From contig JAIVAN010000004.1 of the NCBI GenBank assembly GCA_020171895.1, positions 310,001 through 374,000 on the forward strand: a stretch of DNA of 64,000 nt. The letters run 5' to 3'. The notes beneath the pieces were generated by a model. The model ran no database searches, was not told the origin of the DNA, and saw only the letters and a program-made list of their open reading frames with translations. This document shows positions 8,512 to 16,844 of the stretch, in pieces. The first letter of the stretch is position 1. Each line of letters begins with the position of its first letter. A program made the position numbers and the translations under genes. Source of the stretch: Bacillus timonensis (GTDB taxonomy: Bacteria > Bacillota > Bacilli > Bacillales > Bacillaceae_L).

Positions 8512-9354
8512 GTGATTGGTTTACAAGTGAAAAAAATTACAGTTGTCATTTTTGGTGCATTATTAAATGCAATTGCGTTAAATTTGTTTTTAATTCCAGC
8601 AGACGTCTATGCAAGTGGATTTACTGGGATTGCTCAGTTAGCTTCTAGGGTATTAGAAGAGTATACCCCCTTTTATATTTCAACAGGTATTCTGCTATTA
8701 TTTTTAAATATTCCTGTAGCAATATTGGGATGGTATAAGGTTGGAAAGTCTTTTACTCTTTACAGTATTATCTCGGTTGCAGCAACAACAGTCTTTTTAG
8801 GAATTGTCCCATTGCAGGCTTTATCAGATGATATTTTATTAAATGCTGTGTTTGGGGGAGTAATTGCTGCAATAGGAATTGGTTTTACCTTAAAATGGGG
8901 TGCATCAACTGGTGGGTTAGATATTGTAGCGATGGTGCTTTCTCGGTTAAGAGACAGACCGGTAGGTACATACTTTTTTGTCTTAAATTCATTTATTATT
9001 CTTACAGCAGGTATGCTTTATGGGTGGGAAAAAGCATTATATACGTTAGTGACTTTATATGTTTCGACAAGGGTAATAGATGCTGTTCACACACGTCACG
9101 AAAAACTGACAGCTATGATCGTTACTTCACAGGCAGAAAAATTAAAGAAAGCCATCCATGCTAAACTGGTTAGAGGTATTACGACAGTACCGGCAAAGGG
9201 TGGGTTTACAAATGACAATAAAGATTTAATGATTATAGTTGTCACTAGATATGAACTATTTGATTTAGAACGCATTATTAAGGATGTAGATCCATATGCA
9301 TTTACTAATATTGTTCAAACGACAGGAATTTTTGGATTTTTTCGCAAGGACTAG
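8512..9354 (+). CDS. yitT: YitT family membrane protein (DUF161-DUF2179)
   Basis: A 280-residue integral membrane protein of the YitT/UPF0750 family: five or six hydrophobic segments over about residues 8-175, including the conserved GGLDIVAM motif, then a cytosolic DUF2179 domain (about 205-280, ending NIVQTTGIFGFF). It starts at GTG 8512 after AGGAGG. Transport function is presumed by topology but no substrate is established. The BsuPI lipoprotein follows 45 bases downstream. Confidence 0.9.
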   Translation: MIGLQVKKITVVIFGALLNAIALNLFLIPADVYASGFTGIAQLASRVLEEYTPFYISTGILLLFLNIPVAILGWYKVGKSFTLYSIISVAATTVFLGIVPLQALSDDILLNAVFGGVIAAIGIGFTLKWGASTGGLDIVAMVLSRLRDRPVGTYFFVLNSFIILTAGMLYGWEKALYTLVTLYVSTRVIDAVHTRHEKLTAMIVTSQAEKLKKAIHAKLVRGITTVPAKGGFTNDNKDLMIIVVTRYELFDLERIIKDVDPYAFTNIVQTTGIFGFFRKD

Positions 9355-9399
9355 CATCAGATTCTAGAATTGTTACGACTAATGAGTAAAGGGGGTTTT

Positions 9400-10215
9400 A
9401 TGATGATTAAACAATTATTGTTAGCAGTCTTTTCACTCTTGCTTATCGCTGGGTGTTCAGTCGACTCTCTTGCTCCAGGCGGTGAAAAACCAGATGACGC
9501 TGGATCGAAGGACGACGCACTAAAAGCGATAGAAATGAGTCTAATCGTTGGCCAAGATGAAGAAGAAGTAACCTTTAACATGAATGTAAAGAATACGAGT
9601 AAACAGGATGTTGTGTTAACTTTTCCATCAGGTCAAAGATTTGAAATAATCGTTACAGACAAGAATAACAATGAAGTGTATAAGTATTCCAAAGATAAAG
9701 CCTTTACTGAAGCGATTGAGCATGTAAAATTAGAGTCTGGTAAAGATTTGTCTTGGTCTGAAGCATGGGATTACACTCTTGATGGTAACCGGCTAGATGA
9801 AGGGGAATATCAGGTTGTGGCAAACCTAACAGCATCTCATGTGAATGATGAAGAGATTGCAAAAGAAGCTTTAAAAGCGACAACAACGTTACGTATTCCA
9901 AAAATGAACACAGCATTTCGAAACGTTCAAGTATCAGGGGAAGATGGCGTCTACACAGTAACGGGTGAAGCAAGAGTATTTGAAGGTAGCTTCTTTTACG
10001 CCGTTGAAGATGGTCACGATTATGTCATAGCCGAAACGGTTGTTAATGGACTTGAGGGTGCGCCAAGTTGGGCTCCATTTAAAATCTCGATTAATATCTC
10101 AATGGATAAGCTACCGGAAAATGGAACTTTAACTCTTAACTTATTTGAGAGAAGTGCAAAAGACGGTTCCATTGTTAATTTGTATAATAAAGTGTTACAG
10201 CAATTTAAAAAGTAG
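9400..10215 (+). CDS. Lipoprotein with BsuPI (intracellular proteinase inhibitor) domain
   Basis: A 271-residue lipoprotein with signal peptide and lipobox LIAGC (Cys about residue 20), an acidic linker, then a BsuPI-like beta-sandwich at about residues 47-145 (SGQRFEIIVTDKNNNEVYKYSKDKAFTEA region). The C-terminal half (about 150-271) resembles a Gmad2-type immunoglobulin-like domain (SGEDGVYTVTGEARVFEGSF). B. subtilis Ipi, at the equivalent position after yitT, is a cytosolic inhibitor of the major intracellular protease; this exported, two-domain version probably does something else. The start at 9400 follows AAAGGGGG. Confidence 0.8.
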   Translation: MMIKQLLLAVFSLLLIAGCSVDSLAPGGEKPDDAGSKDDALKAIEMSLIVGQDEEEVTFNMNVKNTSKQDVVLTFPSGQRFEIIVTDKNNNEVYKYSKDKAFTEAIEHVKLESGKDLSWSEAWDYTLDGNRLDEGEYQVVANLTASHVNDEEIAKEALKATTTLRIPKMNTAFRNVQVSGEDGVYTVTGEARVFEGSFFYAVEDGHDYVIAETVVNGLEGAPSWAPFKISINISMDKLPENGTLTLNLFERSAKDGSIVNLYNKVLQQFKK

Positions 10216-10244
10216 CAGAGGTCTATGTGACCTCTGCTATTTTT
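10214..10244. terminator. Bidirectional terminator
   Basis: AGCAGAGGTC / GACCTCTGCT perfect stem with a 5-base loop and a T run, separating the BsuPI lipoprotein from the convergent DUF3813 gene. Confidence 0.85.
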
Positions 10245-10440
10245 ACTTCATCTCAAGTCCATCTAATTGATCTTGTAGTGCGTGAAGTTGTTCTTTTTCA
10301 GCTGTGCTCGAGTTAGCAAATGCTGATGAAAGAGCATTTTTAGCAACGTTGATGGCCTCTTGTGCATTTGAACCACTTGTAACGGCTTGTTCAGCCATTG
10401 AAACAGATTCTCTTGCTTTTTGGAATAAAGCATTACCCAT
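10243..10440 (-). CDS. DUF3813-like small protein
   Basis: A 65-residue helical protein (MGNALFQKARESVSMAEQAV onward), Ala/Gln-rich with a heptad-like pattern and no membrane segment. It resembles the DUF3813 family of small Bacillus proteins found next to yitU. A GGAGGG ribosome site overlaps the end of the upstream small gene, so the two are translationally close. Function unknown. Confidence 0.75.
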   Translation of the reverse strand: MGNALFQKARESVSMAEQAVTSGSNAQEAINVAKNALSSAFANSSTAEKEQLHALQDQLDGLEMK

Positions 10441-10442
10441 AT

Positions 10443-10595
10443 CTATATCCCTCCAAGAGAAGATTCATCTACGTTTTTCAATTTTTGCTCTTCAGCTTGT
10501 GCTAAGGTTGATTTATAAGGGAAGCGTTCTGAATACTTTTGAATGGAATCTGCACCTTGTTGAACAAATCGCTTTGATTTATTGCTTTTACCCAT
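10443..10595 (-). CDS. Small hypothetical protein
   Basis: A 50-residue basic and polar protein, MGKSNKSKRFVQQGADSIQK onward, ending ESSLGGI. A GAGGGGG ribosome site precedes the ATG. It ends two bases before the start codon of the DUF3813 gene, so the two form a small operon. No known family is recognised and there is no membrane segment. Confidence 0.65.
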   Translation of the reverse strand: MGKSNKSKRFVQQGADSIQKYSERFPYKSTLAQAEEQKLKNVDESSLGGI

Positions 10596-10722
10596 TAGTG
10601 TATTCCCCCTCTTATTTTAACAGCTAAAAAGAAGACGTTATAGGAAACGTCCTTTATAGTGTGTGTGGAAACACTAGAGATATTTAAGGTAAAAACTGTT
10701 TTGAATAAACCAATTACTAACA

Positions 10723-11535
10723 TTATTTTAACTTTAAAATGTCCTCGAGATAAGTTGCTACTCCGTCTTCTTCATTTGAGATGGTAATGTCTTTGGCAAT
10801 ATTTTTTAACTGATCAATGGCATTTCCCATGGCAATACCGTGTCCAGCGTATTCAATCATTTCTAAGTCATTGTCCTCATCCCCAAAAGCAATAATACGG
10901 TCAGCAGTAATATTATAGTGGTCTGCTACTTTTTGTATGCCTACTGCTTTATTCATTCCAGTTTTTACGATTTCAATAACGTGCCACGGTGCTGCCCATC
11001 TTCTATGATCGATGACTTCAGCGTGTACGTCTGATAAGTGTCTTCGAATGGTATCTACTTTTTCATCCTCAGCATGGATGAGTATAGACGTAGGATCATG
11101 CTTTAAAATTTGACGTAAATCACCAGTTTGTACATTAGGAGTGCCCATACTAAAGATGTCCAATAATTTTTCATCATGATAATGAAAATAAACATCGTCC
11201 AATACTTCAGCTAAAATATTGCGAACTTGATACGATTCACTTGCTTCAACAATATCCTTCACGGTGTTAAGTTCTAATGGAGAATGATACATACCCCATT
11301 TATCATTCAACGGATGGTGTACAAATGCCCCATTAAAATTAACGATAGGTGTTGTTAATTGCAATTGCTTATAGTACATAGAACTTAATCGGTAAGGTCT
11401 CCCAGTTGCAATCATCACAACATGTCCTGCCGCTTTTGCTTTACGGATAGCGGCGAGTGATCTCTCTGAGATTGTTTTGTCATCTTTTAATAATGTCCCA
11501 TCTAAATCTAATGCAATTAAATGTTGGTTTGTCAT
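10723..11535 (-). CDS. yitU: Cof-type HAD phosphatase YitU
   Basis: A 270-residue HAD hydrolase of the Cof subfamily. Motif I is IALDLDGTLL (catalytic Asp residues at about 10 and 12), motif II is in MIATGRPY, and motif IV is FGDEDNDLEMI. The large C2B cap between about residues 85 and 190 is typical. B. subtilis YitU is one of the phosphatases shown to act in riboflavin synthesis, though with broad specificity; that role here is inferred from orthology and location. Confidence 0.9.
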   Translation of the reverse strand: MTNQHLIALDLDGTLLKDDKTISERSLAAIRKAKAAGHVVMIATGRPYRLSSMYYKQLQLTTPIVNFNGAFVHHPLNDKWGMYHSPLELNTVKDIVEASESYQVRNILAEVLDDVYFHYHDEKLLDIFSMGTPNVQTGDLRQILKHDPTSILIHAEDEKVDTIRRHLSDVHAEVIDHRRWAAPWHVIEIVKTGMNKAVGIQKVADHYNITADRIIAFGDEDNDLEMIEYAGHGIAMGNAIDQLKNIAKDITISNEEDGVATYLEDILKLK

Positions 11536-11710
11536 AATATCCCCTTTAAAAATCTTTTTTCTTATTCATAACTTAATCAAAAATGACCATGCAGTCAAAC
11601 AATGAGAAGAATTGTAACGATTAAAAGCAATTATTTACCATATCAAGAGATGAAGTGGTACACTAAACTATATGAAAAAAACTCACTGATTATCCAAAGG
11701 AGAAACAAGA

Positions 11711-12481
11711 ATGGTCATTATTGAAAAAAAGAGGATTCAAAACATTCCAATGCTTCATCTTGTGGAACAAACAAACATGGATAAAAAGCTTCCACTTATT
11801 ATGTTTGTTCATGGTTATACTAGTGCAAAAGAAAATAATCTTCATTATGGTTACCTTCTTGCAGAGCAAGGCTTTCGTGTTATTTTACCAGAGGCGTTGT
11901 ATCATGGAGAACGTTCTGAAGGATTATCTGAGCAGGAAATGAATTACCGCTTTTGGGACATCGTTGTAAATGAAATTCATGAATTGGAAATAATAAAAAA
12001 TGAATTCGTCAGCCAAAACCTTGTTAAAGAAGATGCGATAGGTGTTGCAGGTACATCAATGGGGGGAATCACAACATTAGGTGCACTTACTCAATATCCA
12101 TGGATAACTGCAGCTGTCAGTTTAATGGGAAGTCCATATTATGAGCAGTTTTGCCGTGGGCAAATTGCAGAATTACAAAGATTAGATGTTGACATACCAT
12201 TTACAGAAGAACAACTAGAAGAAACGTATGCTCATTTAAGAAAATTTGACTTAAGTGTTCAGCCCGAAAAATTACAAAACCGTCCACTGCTGTTCTGGCA
12301 TGGTGAAAAGGATGATGTTGTTCCGTTTCATTACACGTATGACTTTTACAAATCGCTTTTACCTTTATATAAAGGTTCTGAAGAAAAGCTTGCATTCATT
12401 GTTGATTCAGTAGCAGGTCATATCGTTTCAAGAGAAGGTATACTTGCAACAGTAGAATGGTTTAAAAAGCATCTTCAATAA
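11711..12481 (+). CDS. yitV: Alpha/beta hydrolase (esterase) YitV
   Basis: A 256-residue alpha/beta hydrolase: oxyanion region FVHGYTSAKE, nucleophile elbow GTSMGG at about residues 115-120, acid in HGEKDDVVPF and His in VAGHIVSREG. This is the prolyl-oligopeptidase-like esterase group; B. subtilis YitV is the positional orthologue between yitU and yitW. It is cytosolic (no signal peptide). An AAAGGAG site sits before the ATG. Substrate unknown. Confidence 0.88.
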   Translation: MVIIEKKRIQNIPMLHLVEQTNMDKKLPLIMFVHGYTSAKENNLHYGYLLAEQGFRVILPEALYHGERSEGLSEQEMNYRFWDIVVNEIHELEIIKNEFVSQNLVKEDAIGVAGTSMGGITTLGALTQYPWITAAVSLMGSPYYEQFCRGQIAELQRLDVDIPFTEEQLEETYAHLRKFDLSVQPEKLQNRPLLFWHGEKDDVVPFHYTYDFYKSLLPLYKGSEEKLAFIVDSVAGHIVSREGILATVEWFKKHLQ

Positions 12482-12555
12482 TCAAGTTATTTTATTCTTG
12501 CCTCATTATTCGTTATACTTAAAATAACAATAAAACTTAAAAGGCGGAGATTAGA

Positions 12556-12867
12556 ATGGATAAAGCATTAGAAGAAAGCATGATGGGAGCTCTTGAAACT
12601 GTTAATGACCCAGAGCTAGGAGTTGATATTGTTAACCTTGGCTTAGTCTATGGTGTCGATATGAATGAGGAAGGAACAGCCACTGTAACAATGACGTTAA
12701 CTTCGATGGGTTGCCCATTAGCGGGTACAATTGCAGAAGATGTGAAGCGTGCTCTTTCGGATTTACCTGAAGTAAAGGATGTCGAAGTGAATATTGTATG
12801 GAATCCACCTTGGACAAAGGATAAAATGTCTCGATATGCAAAGATTGCCTTAAACGTTCGTGATTAG
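12556..12867 (+). CDS. yitW: Fe-S cluster assembly factor (MIP18/SufT-like) YitW
   Basis: A 103-residue DUF59/MIP18-family protein with the conserved NDPELGVDIVNLGLVYG start and the TSMGCPLAG motif, whose Cys is the conserved family residue, ending in VWNPPWTKDKMS. Such proteins help mature iron-sulfur proteins. AAGGCGGAG lies upstream of the ATG. A DsrE-like gene follows 20 bases later without a terminator, so they are probably cotranscribed. Confidence 0.92.
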   Translation: MDKALEESMMGALETVNDPELGVDIVNLGLVYGVDMNEEGTATVTMTLTSMGCPLAGTIAEDVKRALSDLPEVKDVEVNIVWNPPWTKDKMSRYAKIALNVRD

Positions 12868-12887
12868 ATGTAAATGGGGGAGAGAAT

Positions 12888-13226
12888 ATGAAAAATAAAG
12901 TTATTTTAGTTAGTTCAGATCAATTAGGTAGTGGTGATAAAGATCTTGGTGAAGGTGTATTAGAAACCTTCTTTACATTGTTAAAACAACAAGAAGAAAA
13001 ACCGGCAGCTATTTTTCTTATGCAAAAAGGAGTACTAACACTAACTGAGCAATCGCTCGTTTCAGTACACTTAAAAGAGTTAGAAAATGCTGGTGTACCA
13101 GTTTATGCGTGTAAAACTTGTGTAGATTATTATGGCGTAGAAGAACAATTAATTGGTGGGAAGATTAGTAGTATGGCCCACTTCATTGAACTTGCTACAT
13201 TGCATGAAGTGTTAACAATTTCATAA
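12888..13226 (+). CDS. DsrE/YedF-like sulfur-carrier-fold protein
   Basis: A 112-residue DsrE-fold protein. The SDQLGSGDKDLGEGVLETFF start and CKTCVDYYGVEEQLIGG segment match the C-terminal domain of YedF-type sulfurtransferase-like proteins, but the N-terminal TusA domain is absent. The two cysteines of CKTC could carry sulfur or sense redox state. It follows the Fe-S assembly factor yitW, which suggests a role in sulfur handling; this is inference from context. Confidence 0.8.
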   Translation: MKNKVILVSSDQLGSGDKDLGEGVLETFFTLLKQQEEKPAAIFLMQKGVLTLTEQSLVSVHLKELENAGVPVYACKTCVDYYGVEEQLIGGKISSMAHFIELATLHEVLTIS

Positions 13227-13230
13227 TAGA

Positions 13231-13256
13231 AAGCCCCTCTAGCTGGAGGGGTTTTC
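13231..13256. terminator. Terminator between yitW operon and crp/fnr gene
   Basis: AAGCCCCTC / GGAGGGGTTTT hairpin with a 5-base loop and T tail after the DsrE-like gene. The convergent regulator gene ends nine bases further on. Confidence 0.85.
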
Positions 13257-13264
13257 AAATGTTT

Positions 13265-13960
13265 TTAACGGATAATATGTTTTTGTAACGTTTTATAGTT
13301 GATTAAGTAATAACCACATGCATTCTGTTCAACATACCCCTTCTTCTTAAAATAAGTGATGGTTCGGCTCATCGTTTCCCTTGAAGTGCCTATCATATTT
13401 GCTAGCTCTTTATGTGTAAAAGAAGTAGTTAAACGATATTTATCTTCACTTTCTTTTTCTCCATGTATATGGGACAGTCGTAAAAAAAGTAAACCGATTT
13501 GTTCGTATGCATTATGAAGGATTTGCTCTTCCAAGCGGTTTTGCAAATCTACAATTTTCTCACCTAACACTTTAAATAGCTTAATACACAACTCAGGGTA
13601 TTGAAGGAGTATTTCTTCAAACTGATCTATAGGAGTAACAATTAGTTGAGTATCCTCTATCACTTCTGCGTGAGCAGGGTACCCACCCTTTCTAAAGAAA
13701 CCCGCATGTGGAAACATCTCCCCAGCAGTTAAAATCGAAACAATTTGCTCTTTACCATTGACATCCGTTTTGTAAATCTTTATTTTGCCTGATTGGATAA
13801 AAAATACTCGGTCTAGAGGGTCATCCTGCATAAAGACATACATTCTTTCTTTATAAAATCGTGCATTTGAGATTCTTACAATTGGGGCAAGTTCATCATG
13901 TGTTAAATTCTTAAACAAAGGTACATCTTTGAAATGCTCTTCAATGGTTGGGACAAACAT
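13265..13960 (-). CDS. Crp/Fnr family regulator without an Fe-S cysteine cluster
   Basis: A 231-residue Crp/Fnr protein: cyclic-nucleotide-like beta-roll (about 20-115, FFIQSGKIKIYKT), dimerisation helix (about 120-145), and C-terminal winged HTH. The recognition helix reads TSRETMSR, which keeps the Arg-Glu-x-x-x-Arg spacing of E. coli Crp SRETVGR, the residues that read TGTGA half-sites. Only two cysteines are present (about residues 124 and 215), so neither the N-terminal cluster of E. coli Fnr nor the C-terminal cluster of B. subtilis Fnr can form. It is divergent from mobA and the shared intergenic region carries a TGTGA-N6-TCACC box. The sensing mode is unknown; a haem/NO-sensing Dnr-like role is one possibility. 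Confidence 0.88.
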   Translation of the reverse strand: MFVPTIEEHFKDVPLFKNLTHDELAPIVRISNARFYKERMYVFMQDDPLDRVFFIQSGKIKIYKTDVNGKEQIVSILTAGEMFPHAGFFRKGGYPAHAEVIEDTQLIVTPIDQFEEILLQYPELCIKLFKVLGEKIVDLQNRLEEQILHNAYEQIGLLFLRLSHIHGEKESEDKYRLTTSFTHKELANMIGTSRETMSRTITYFKKKGYVEQNACGYYLINYKTLQKHIIR

Positions 13961-14019
13961 ATCAAAACCTCCAGATTATTTTTGATAATATAAATGTATG
14001 TAAAGGAAAGTCGGAAATC

Positions 14020-14035
14020 TGTGATAAAAATCACC
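14020..14035. promoter_or_regulatory. Fnr/Crp-type operator between crp/fnr and mobA
   Basis: TGTGATAAAAATCACC fits TGTGA-N6-TCACA with one mismatch. A -10-like GATAAT at 14076-14081 puts the site centre near -61 for mobA, a class I activator position. It could also mediate control of the divergent regulator gene. Confidence 0.75.
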
Positions 14036-14112
14036 TATAAACAAGAAATGGTTTTCATTCATTCGAGAACTGTAGGATAATAGTTGAAAAAAGTTTGGAA
14101 GGAAGTTTAAAT

Positions 14113-14709
14113 ATGGATGTTTCAGTAGTTGGCGTTCTATTATCGGGAGGCGAATCGAGAAGGTTTGGGCAACCAAAGGCTTTAGTTTCTTATAAAAGTC
14201 ACTATTTTTTTGAATACAGTTTGACCGCACTTGAACCCGTGGTTGACCGGATTGTGATTATTAGTCATCCTCAACTAAAGAAGAGATTCGAGCAGTTATC
14301 AACCGTAGATGTGTTTGAAGATCTTGCCAAGTATCAAGGGCAGGGGCCTTTAGCAGGTATTTTAACTGCAATGGAAAAAATTCTTGCAACATGGTTCGTA
14401 GTTGCACCTTGTGATACACCGAATTTGACCACAGAAGATTACCGTGCATTGATGAATTTTATGGAAGAGGGAGTAGATGCAGTTGTCCCTGTTCAAGATG
14501 GGAGAATACAACCATTGATTGCAATCTACCATGTGAGAATCAAAGACAAAGTAAAAGCTTTACTAGAGAGTAATGATTTAAGATTACGTTCTTTATTTTC
14601 AAGAATAAATGTCAAATACGTCAATTCAACTGAAATCGGAATAAGCGAAAAGGCTTTTCTTAATGTGAACACTGTTGATGAGTTAAAAAAATTAGATGTT
14701 AATGATTAA
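14113..14709 (+). CDS. mobA: Molybdenum cofactor guanylyltransferase MobA
   Basis: A 198-residue nucleotidyltransferase with the MobA signature LLSGGESRRFGQPKAL (residues 9-24), the QGQGPLAGILTAME segment and the metal-binding VAPCDTPNL. It attaches GMP to molybdopterin to make the bis-MGD cofactor of nitrate reductase and related enzymes. The ATG at 14113 follows TTGGAAGG. The neighbouring radical SAM, ModB and NarK genes and the upstream TGTGA box place it in an anaerobic nitrate programme. Confidence 0.92.
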   Translation: MDVSVVGVLLSGGESRRFGQPKALVSYKSHYFFEYSLTALEPVVDRIVIISHPQLKKRFEQLSTVDVFEDLAKYQGQGPLAGILTAMEKILATWFVVAPCDTPNLTTEDYRALMNFMEEGVDAVVPVQDGRIQPLIAIYHVRIKDKVKALLESNDLRLRSLFSRINVKYVNSTEIGISEKAFLNVNTVDELKKLDVND

Positions 14710-14722
14710 ATTTAATCATAAT

Positions 14723-14738
14723 AGTGATATCTTTCACA
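14723..14738 (+). promoter_or_regulatory. Fnr/Crp-type operator upstream of radical SAM gene
   Basis: AGTGATATCTTTCACA matches TGTGA-N6-TCACA except for the first base. An extended -10-like TGC-TAAGCT at 14758-14766 lies about 33 bases from the site centre, the class II activator geometry. Confidence 0.65.
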
Positions 14739-14798
14739 TACGAAAAGAAGCTGAGAGTGCTAAGCTTACCTCATAAATTTCATTGGAGGGGATAACGT

Positions 14799-15911
14799 AT
14801 GTTTGAGAGAGATTATCATAAAAATCCATTCATTGTGATATGGGAACTAACGAGAGCATGTGAACTAAAATGCCTACATTGTCGCGCTGAAGCACAGCAT
14901 CATAGAGACCCAAGAGAGCTCTCATTAGAAGAAGGAAAAAAGCTTATAGATGAAATCTATGAAATGGATAATCCATTATTAGTTTTTACGGGTGGAGATC
15001 CACTAATGAGACCGGATGTATTTGATATTGCAGCTTATGCAATCCAAAAAGGAGTCAGAGTGTCGATGACTCCAAGTGCAACACCGAATGTTACGAAGGA
15101 AGCGATTGAAAAGGCAAAAGAAGTAGGCTTATCTCGATGGGCGTTTAGTTTAGATGGACCTACTGCAGAAATTCATGACCATTTTCGAGGGACAAGTGGC
15201 TCTTTTGATTTAACGATGAACGCTATTCGGTATTTACATGAATTAGAAATACCTATTCAAATCAATACCGTTATTTCACGCTACAATGTTCATGCATTAG
15301 AAGAAATGGCCAATCTAGTAGAAGAGCTTGGCTGTGTTTTATGGAGTGTTTTTTTTCTCGTACCAACAGGTAGAGGTAAGGATTCAGATATGATCTCTCC
15401 AGTTGAGCATGAACAGGTGTTTAGGTGGCTTTATAAGTTAAGCAAAAGGGTGAAATTTGATATAAAAACGACGGCAGCACAGCATTACCGTCGTGTTGTT
15501 ATCCAACAAAAGCTAGTAGAAGCAAAAGCAAATTCAAACGATAAGATCAAGTATGAAGATGCGTTAATGCAAGGGAAAACAGGACAATTCGATGGACTTG
15601 GCCGTGCACCGCAAGGAGTAAATGATGGGAACGGATTTGTGTTCATCTCGCATATCGGAGATGTTTACCCAAGTGGTCTACTACCAATTAAGGCAGGTAA
15701 TGTGAAGGTCCAAGGATTAGCTTCTATTTATCGTGATTCACCTATTTTTAAAAGTTTAAGAAATCCAGATGGCTATAAAGGAAAATGTGGAGTGTGTGAA
15801 TACCGTTTTGTATGTGGTGGTTCAAGGTCACGAGCATATGCGATGACAGGTGATTACCTTGAAAGTGAACCGTTTTGCGTGTATGTACCTAAAGTATTAA
15901 GAAGCAAATGA
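14799..15911 (+). CDS. Radical SAM/SPASM protein (TIGR04053-like)
   Basis: A 370-residue radical SAM enzyme. The SAM cluster motif CELKCLHC is at residues 21-28, followed by FTGGDPLMRPDVF (GGE-like motif) and FSLDGPTAEIHDHFRG. A C-terminal SPASM-type Cys region (CGVCEYRFVCGG plus a later Cys) would bind a second Fe-S cluster. The architecture resembles the AhbC/AhbD/NirJ haem-modifying group and, from memory, TIGR04053. GGAGGGG lies ahead of the ATG. It sits between mobA and modB behind a TGTGA box, which suggests anaerobic expression. No precursor peptide gene was seen next to it. The substrate is unknown. Confidence 0.85.
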   Translation: MFERDYHKNPFIVIWELTRACELKCLHCRAEAQHHRDPRELSLEEGKKLIDEIYEMDNPLLVFTGGDPLMRPDVFDIAAYAIQKGVRVSMTPSATPNVTKEAIEKAKEVGLSRWAFSLDGPTAEIHDHFRGTSGSFDLTMNAIRYLHELEIPIQINTVISRYNVHALEEMANLVEELGCVLWSVFFLVPTGRGKDSDMISPVEHEQVFRWLYKLSKRVKFDIKTTAAQHYRRVVIQQKLVEAKANSNDKIKYEDALMQGKTGQFDGLGRAPQGVNDGNGFVFISHIGDVYPSGLLPIKAGNVKVQGLASIYRDSPIFKSLRNPDGYKGKCGVCEYRFVCGGSRSRAYAMTGDYLESEPFCVYVPKVLRSK

Positions 15912-16003
15912 AGAATCATGTAGCCTTTTTTGTTTTTTTCTTCACGCGTTTGTTGTAAGTTAGTAATAGAATAAAACAGAAAAAACAAAAAGAGGTAGCT
16001 GTA

Positions 16004-16663
16004 ATGGACGAGTTATTTTGGTCACCAGTTAAATTATCGATCACCATTGCTCTAACTGCAGGAGTAATTGTACTTATACTTGGACTTATTATTGGGAAGT
16101 GGATGTCCAATAAGAACTTTAAAGGAAAGATCTTTGTCGAGACTTTCTTAATGCTCCCATTAGTATTACCGCCTTCAGTCGTTGGCTTTTTCCTCATAAT
16201 TATTTTTGGGCAAAATAGTTTTATTGGGAGAGCAATAGAAACGATATTTAATCAGTCAATTATGTTTACTTGGTGGGCAGCTGTCATTGCTTCAGCAGTG
16301 GTAGCTTTTCCTCTTATGTATCAATCTGCTAAAACTGGCTTTCAATCTGTAGATAAAATTGTCGTTGAAGCAGCAAGAATCGATGGCGCAACTGAATTTC
16401 GTATCTTTCTGTTTGTGTTTATCCCATTATCGCTAAAGGCAATCGTTTCAGGGTTTATTTTGAGTTTTACGAGAGCGCTAGGAGAATTCGGTGCAACGTT
16501 AATGTTCGCTGGAATCATCCCAGGAAAAACACAAACAATGCCAACTGCAATTTATGTGGCCATTGATAGCGGTAATTTGGACCTCGCTTGGCAATGGGTA
16601 ACAATTACCGTCGTACTTTCATTTATTATGCTTGCGGCTACCTATTTGATTAAATATGAATAA
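16004..16663 (+). CDS. modB: Molybdate ABC transporter permease ModB (orphan)
   Basis: A 219-residue inner-membrane permease with five or six hydrophobic segments and the ABC-permease EAA loop EAARIDGATEFRIFLFVFIP at about residues 122-141, then ALGEFGATLMFAGIIPGKT, typical of ModB. It lacks ModA and ModC neighbours, which normally form an operon with it, so the binding protein and ATPase must be encoded elsewhere or be shared. AAGAGGTAG precedes the ATG. It completes the molybdenum theme with mobA. Confidence 0.88.
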   Translation: MDELFWSPVKLSITIALTAGVIVLILGLIIGKWMSNKNFKGKIFVETFLMLPLVLPPSVVGFFLIIIFGQNSFIGRAIETIFNQSIMFTWWAAVIASAVVAFPLMYQSAKTGFQSVDKIVVEAARIDGATEFRIFLFVFIPLSLKAIVSGFILSFTRALGEFGATLMFAGIIPGKTQTMPTAIYVAIDSGNLDLAWQWVTITVVLSFIMLAATYLIKYE

Positions 16664-16680
16664 GAGGGTAAAAAAAGTGG

Positions 16681-16712
16681 CTCTACGGATCGGTTTCCGT
16701 AGGGTTTTTTTG
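16681..16712 (+). terminator. Terminator of modB
   Basis: CTCTACGGA / TCCGTAGGG hairpin (with a G-T pair at the base) followed by seven T residues, 17 bases after the modB stop. Confidence 0.85.
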
Positions 16713-16844
16713 TTGTTTCGTTCTGCTAGATTTGGTGGAAATCGAGATATGCGACGAGACCAACGTCTAATGAGGGCTATATTTAAGAGTTGCGTGATTA
16801 TTTGCTAGAATGAATGACATTTTCTAAGAGTACTTAAGGCGGGG

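Noticed and set aside
14745-14798. Thiamine riboswitch-like CTGAGAGTGC before the radical SAM gene
   Set aside because: Only one short motif resembles the THI element; the second conserved half is absent and the gene is unrelated to thiamine.
14710-14798. Precursor peptide gene for the radical SAM enzyme
   Set aside because: The 89-base gap holds a Crp/Fnr box and promoter but no ATG-started frame with a ribosome site.
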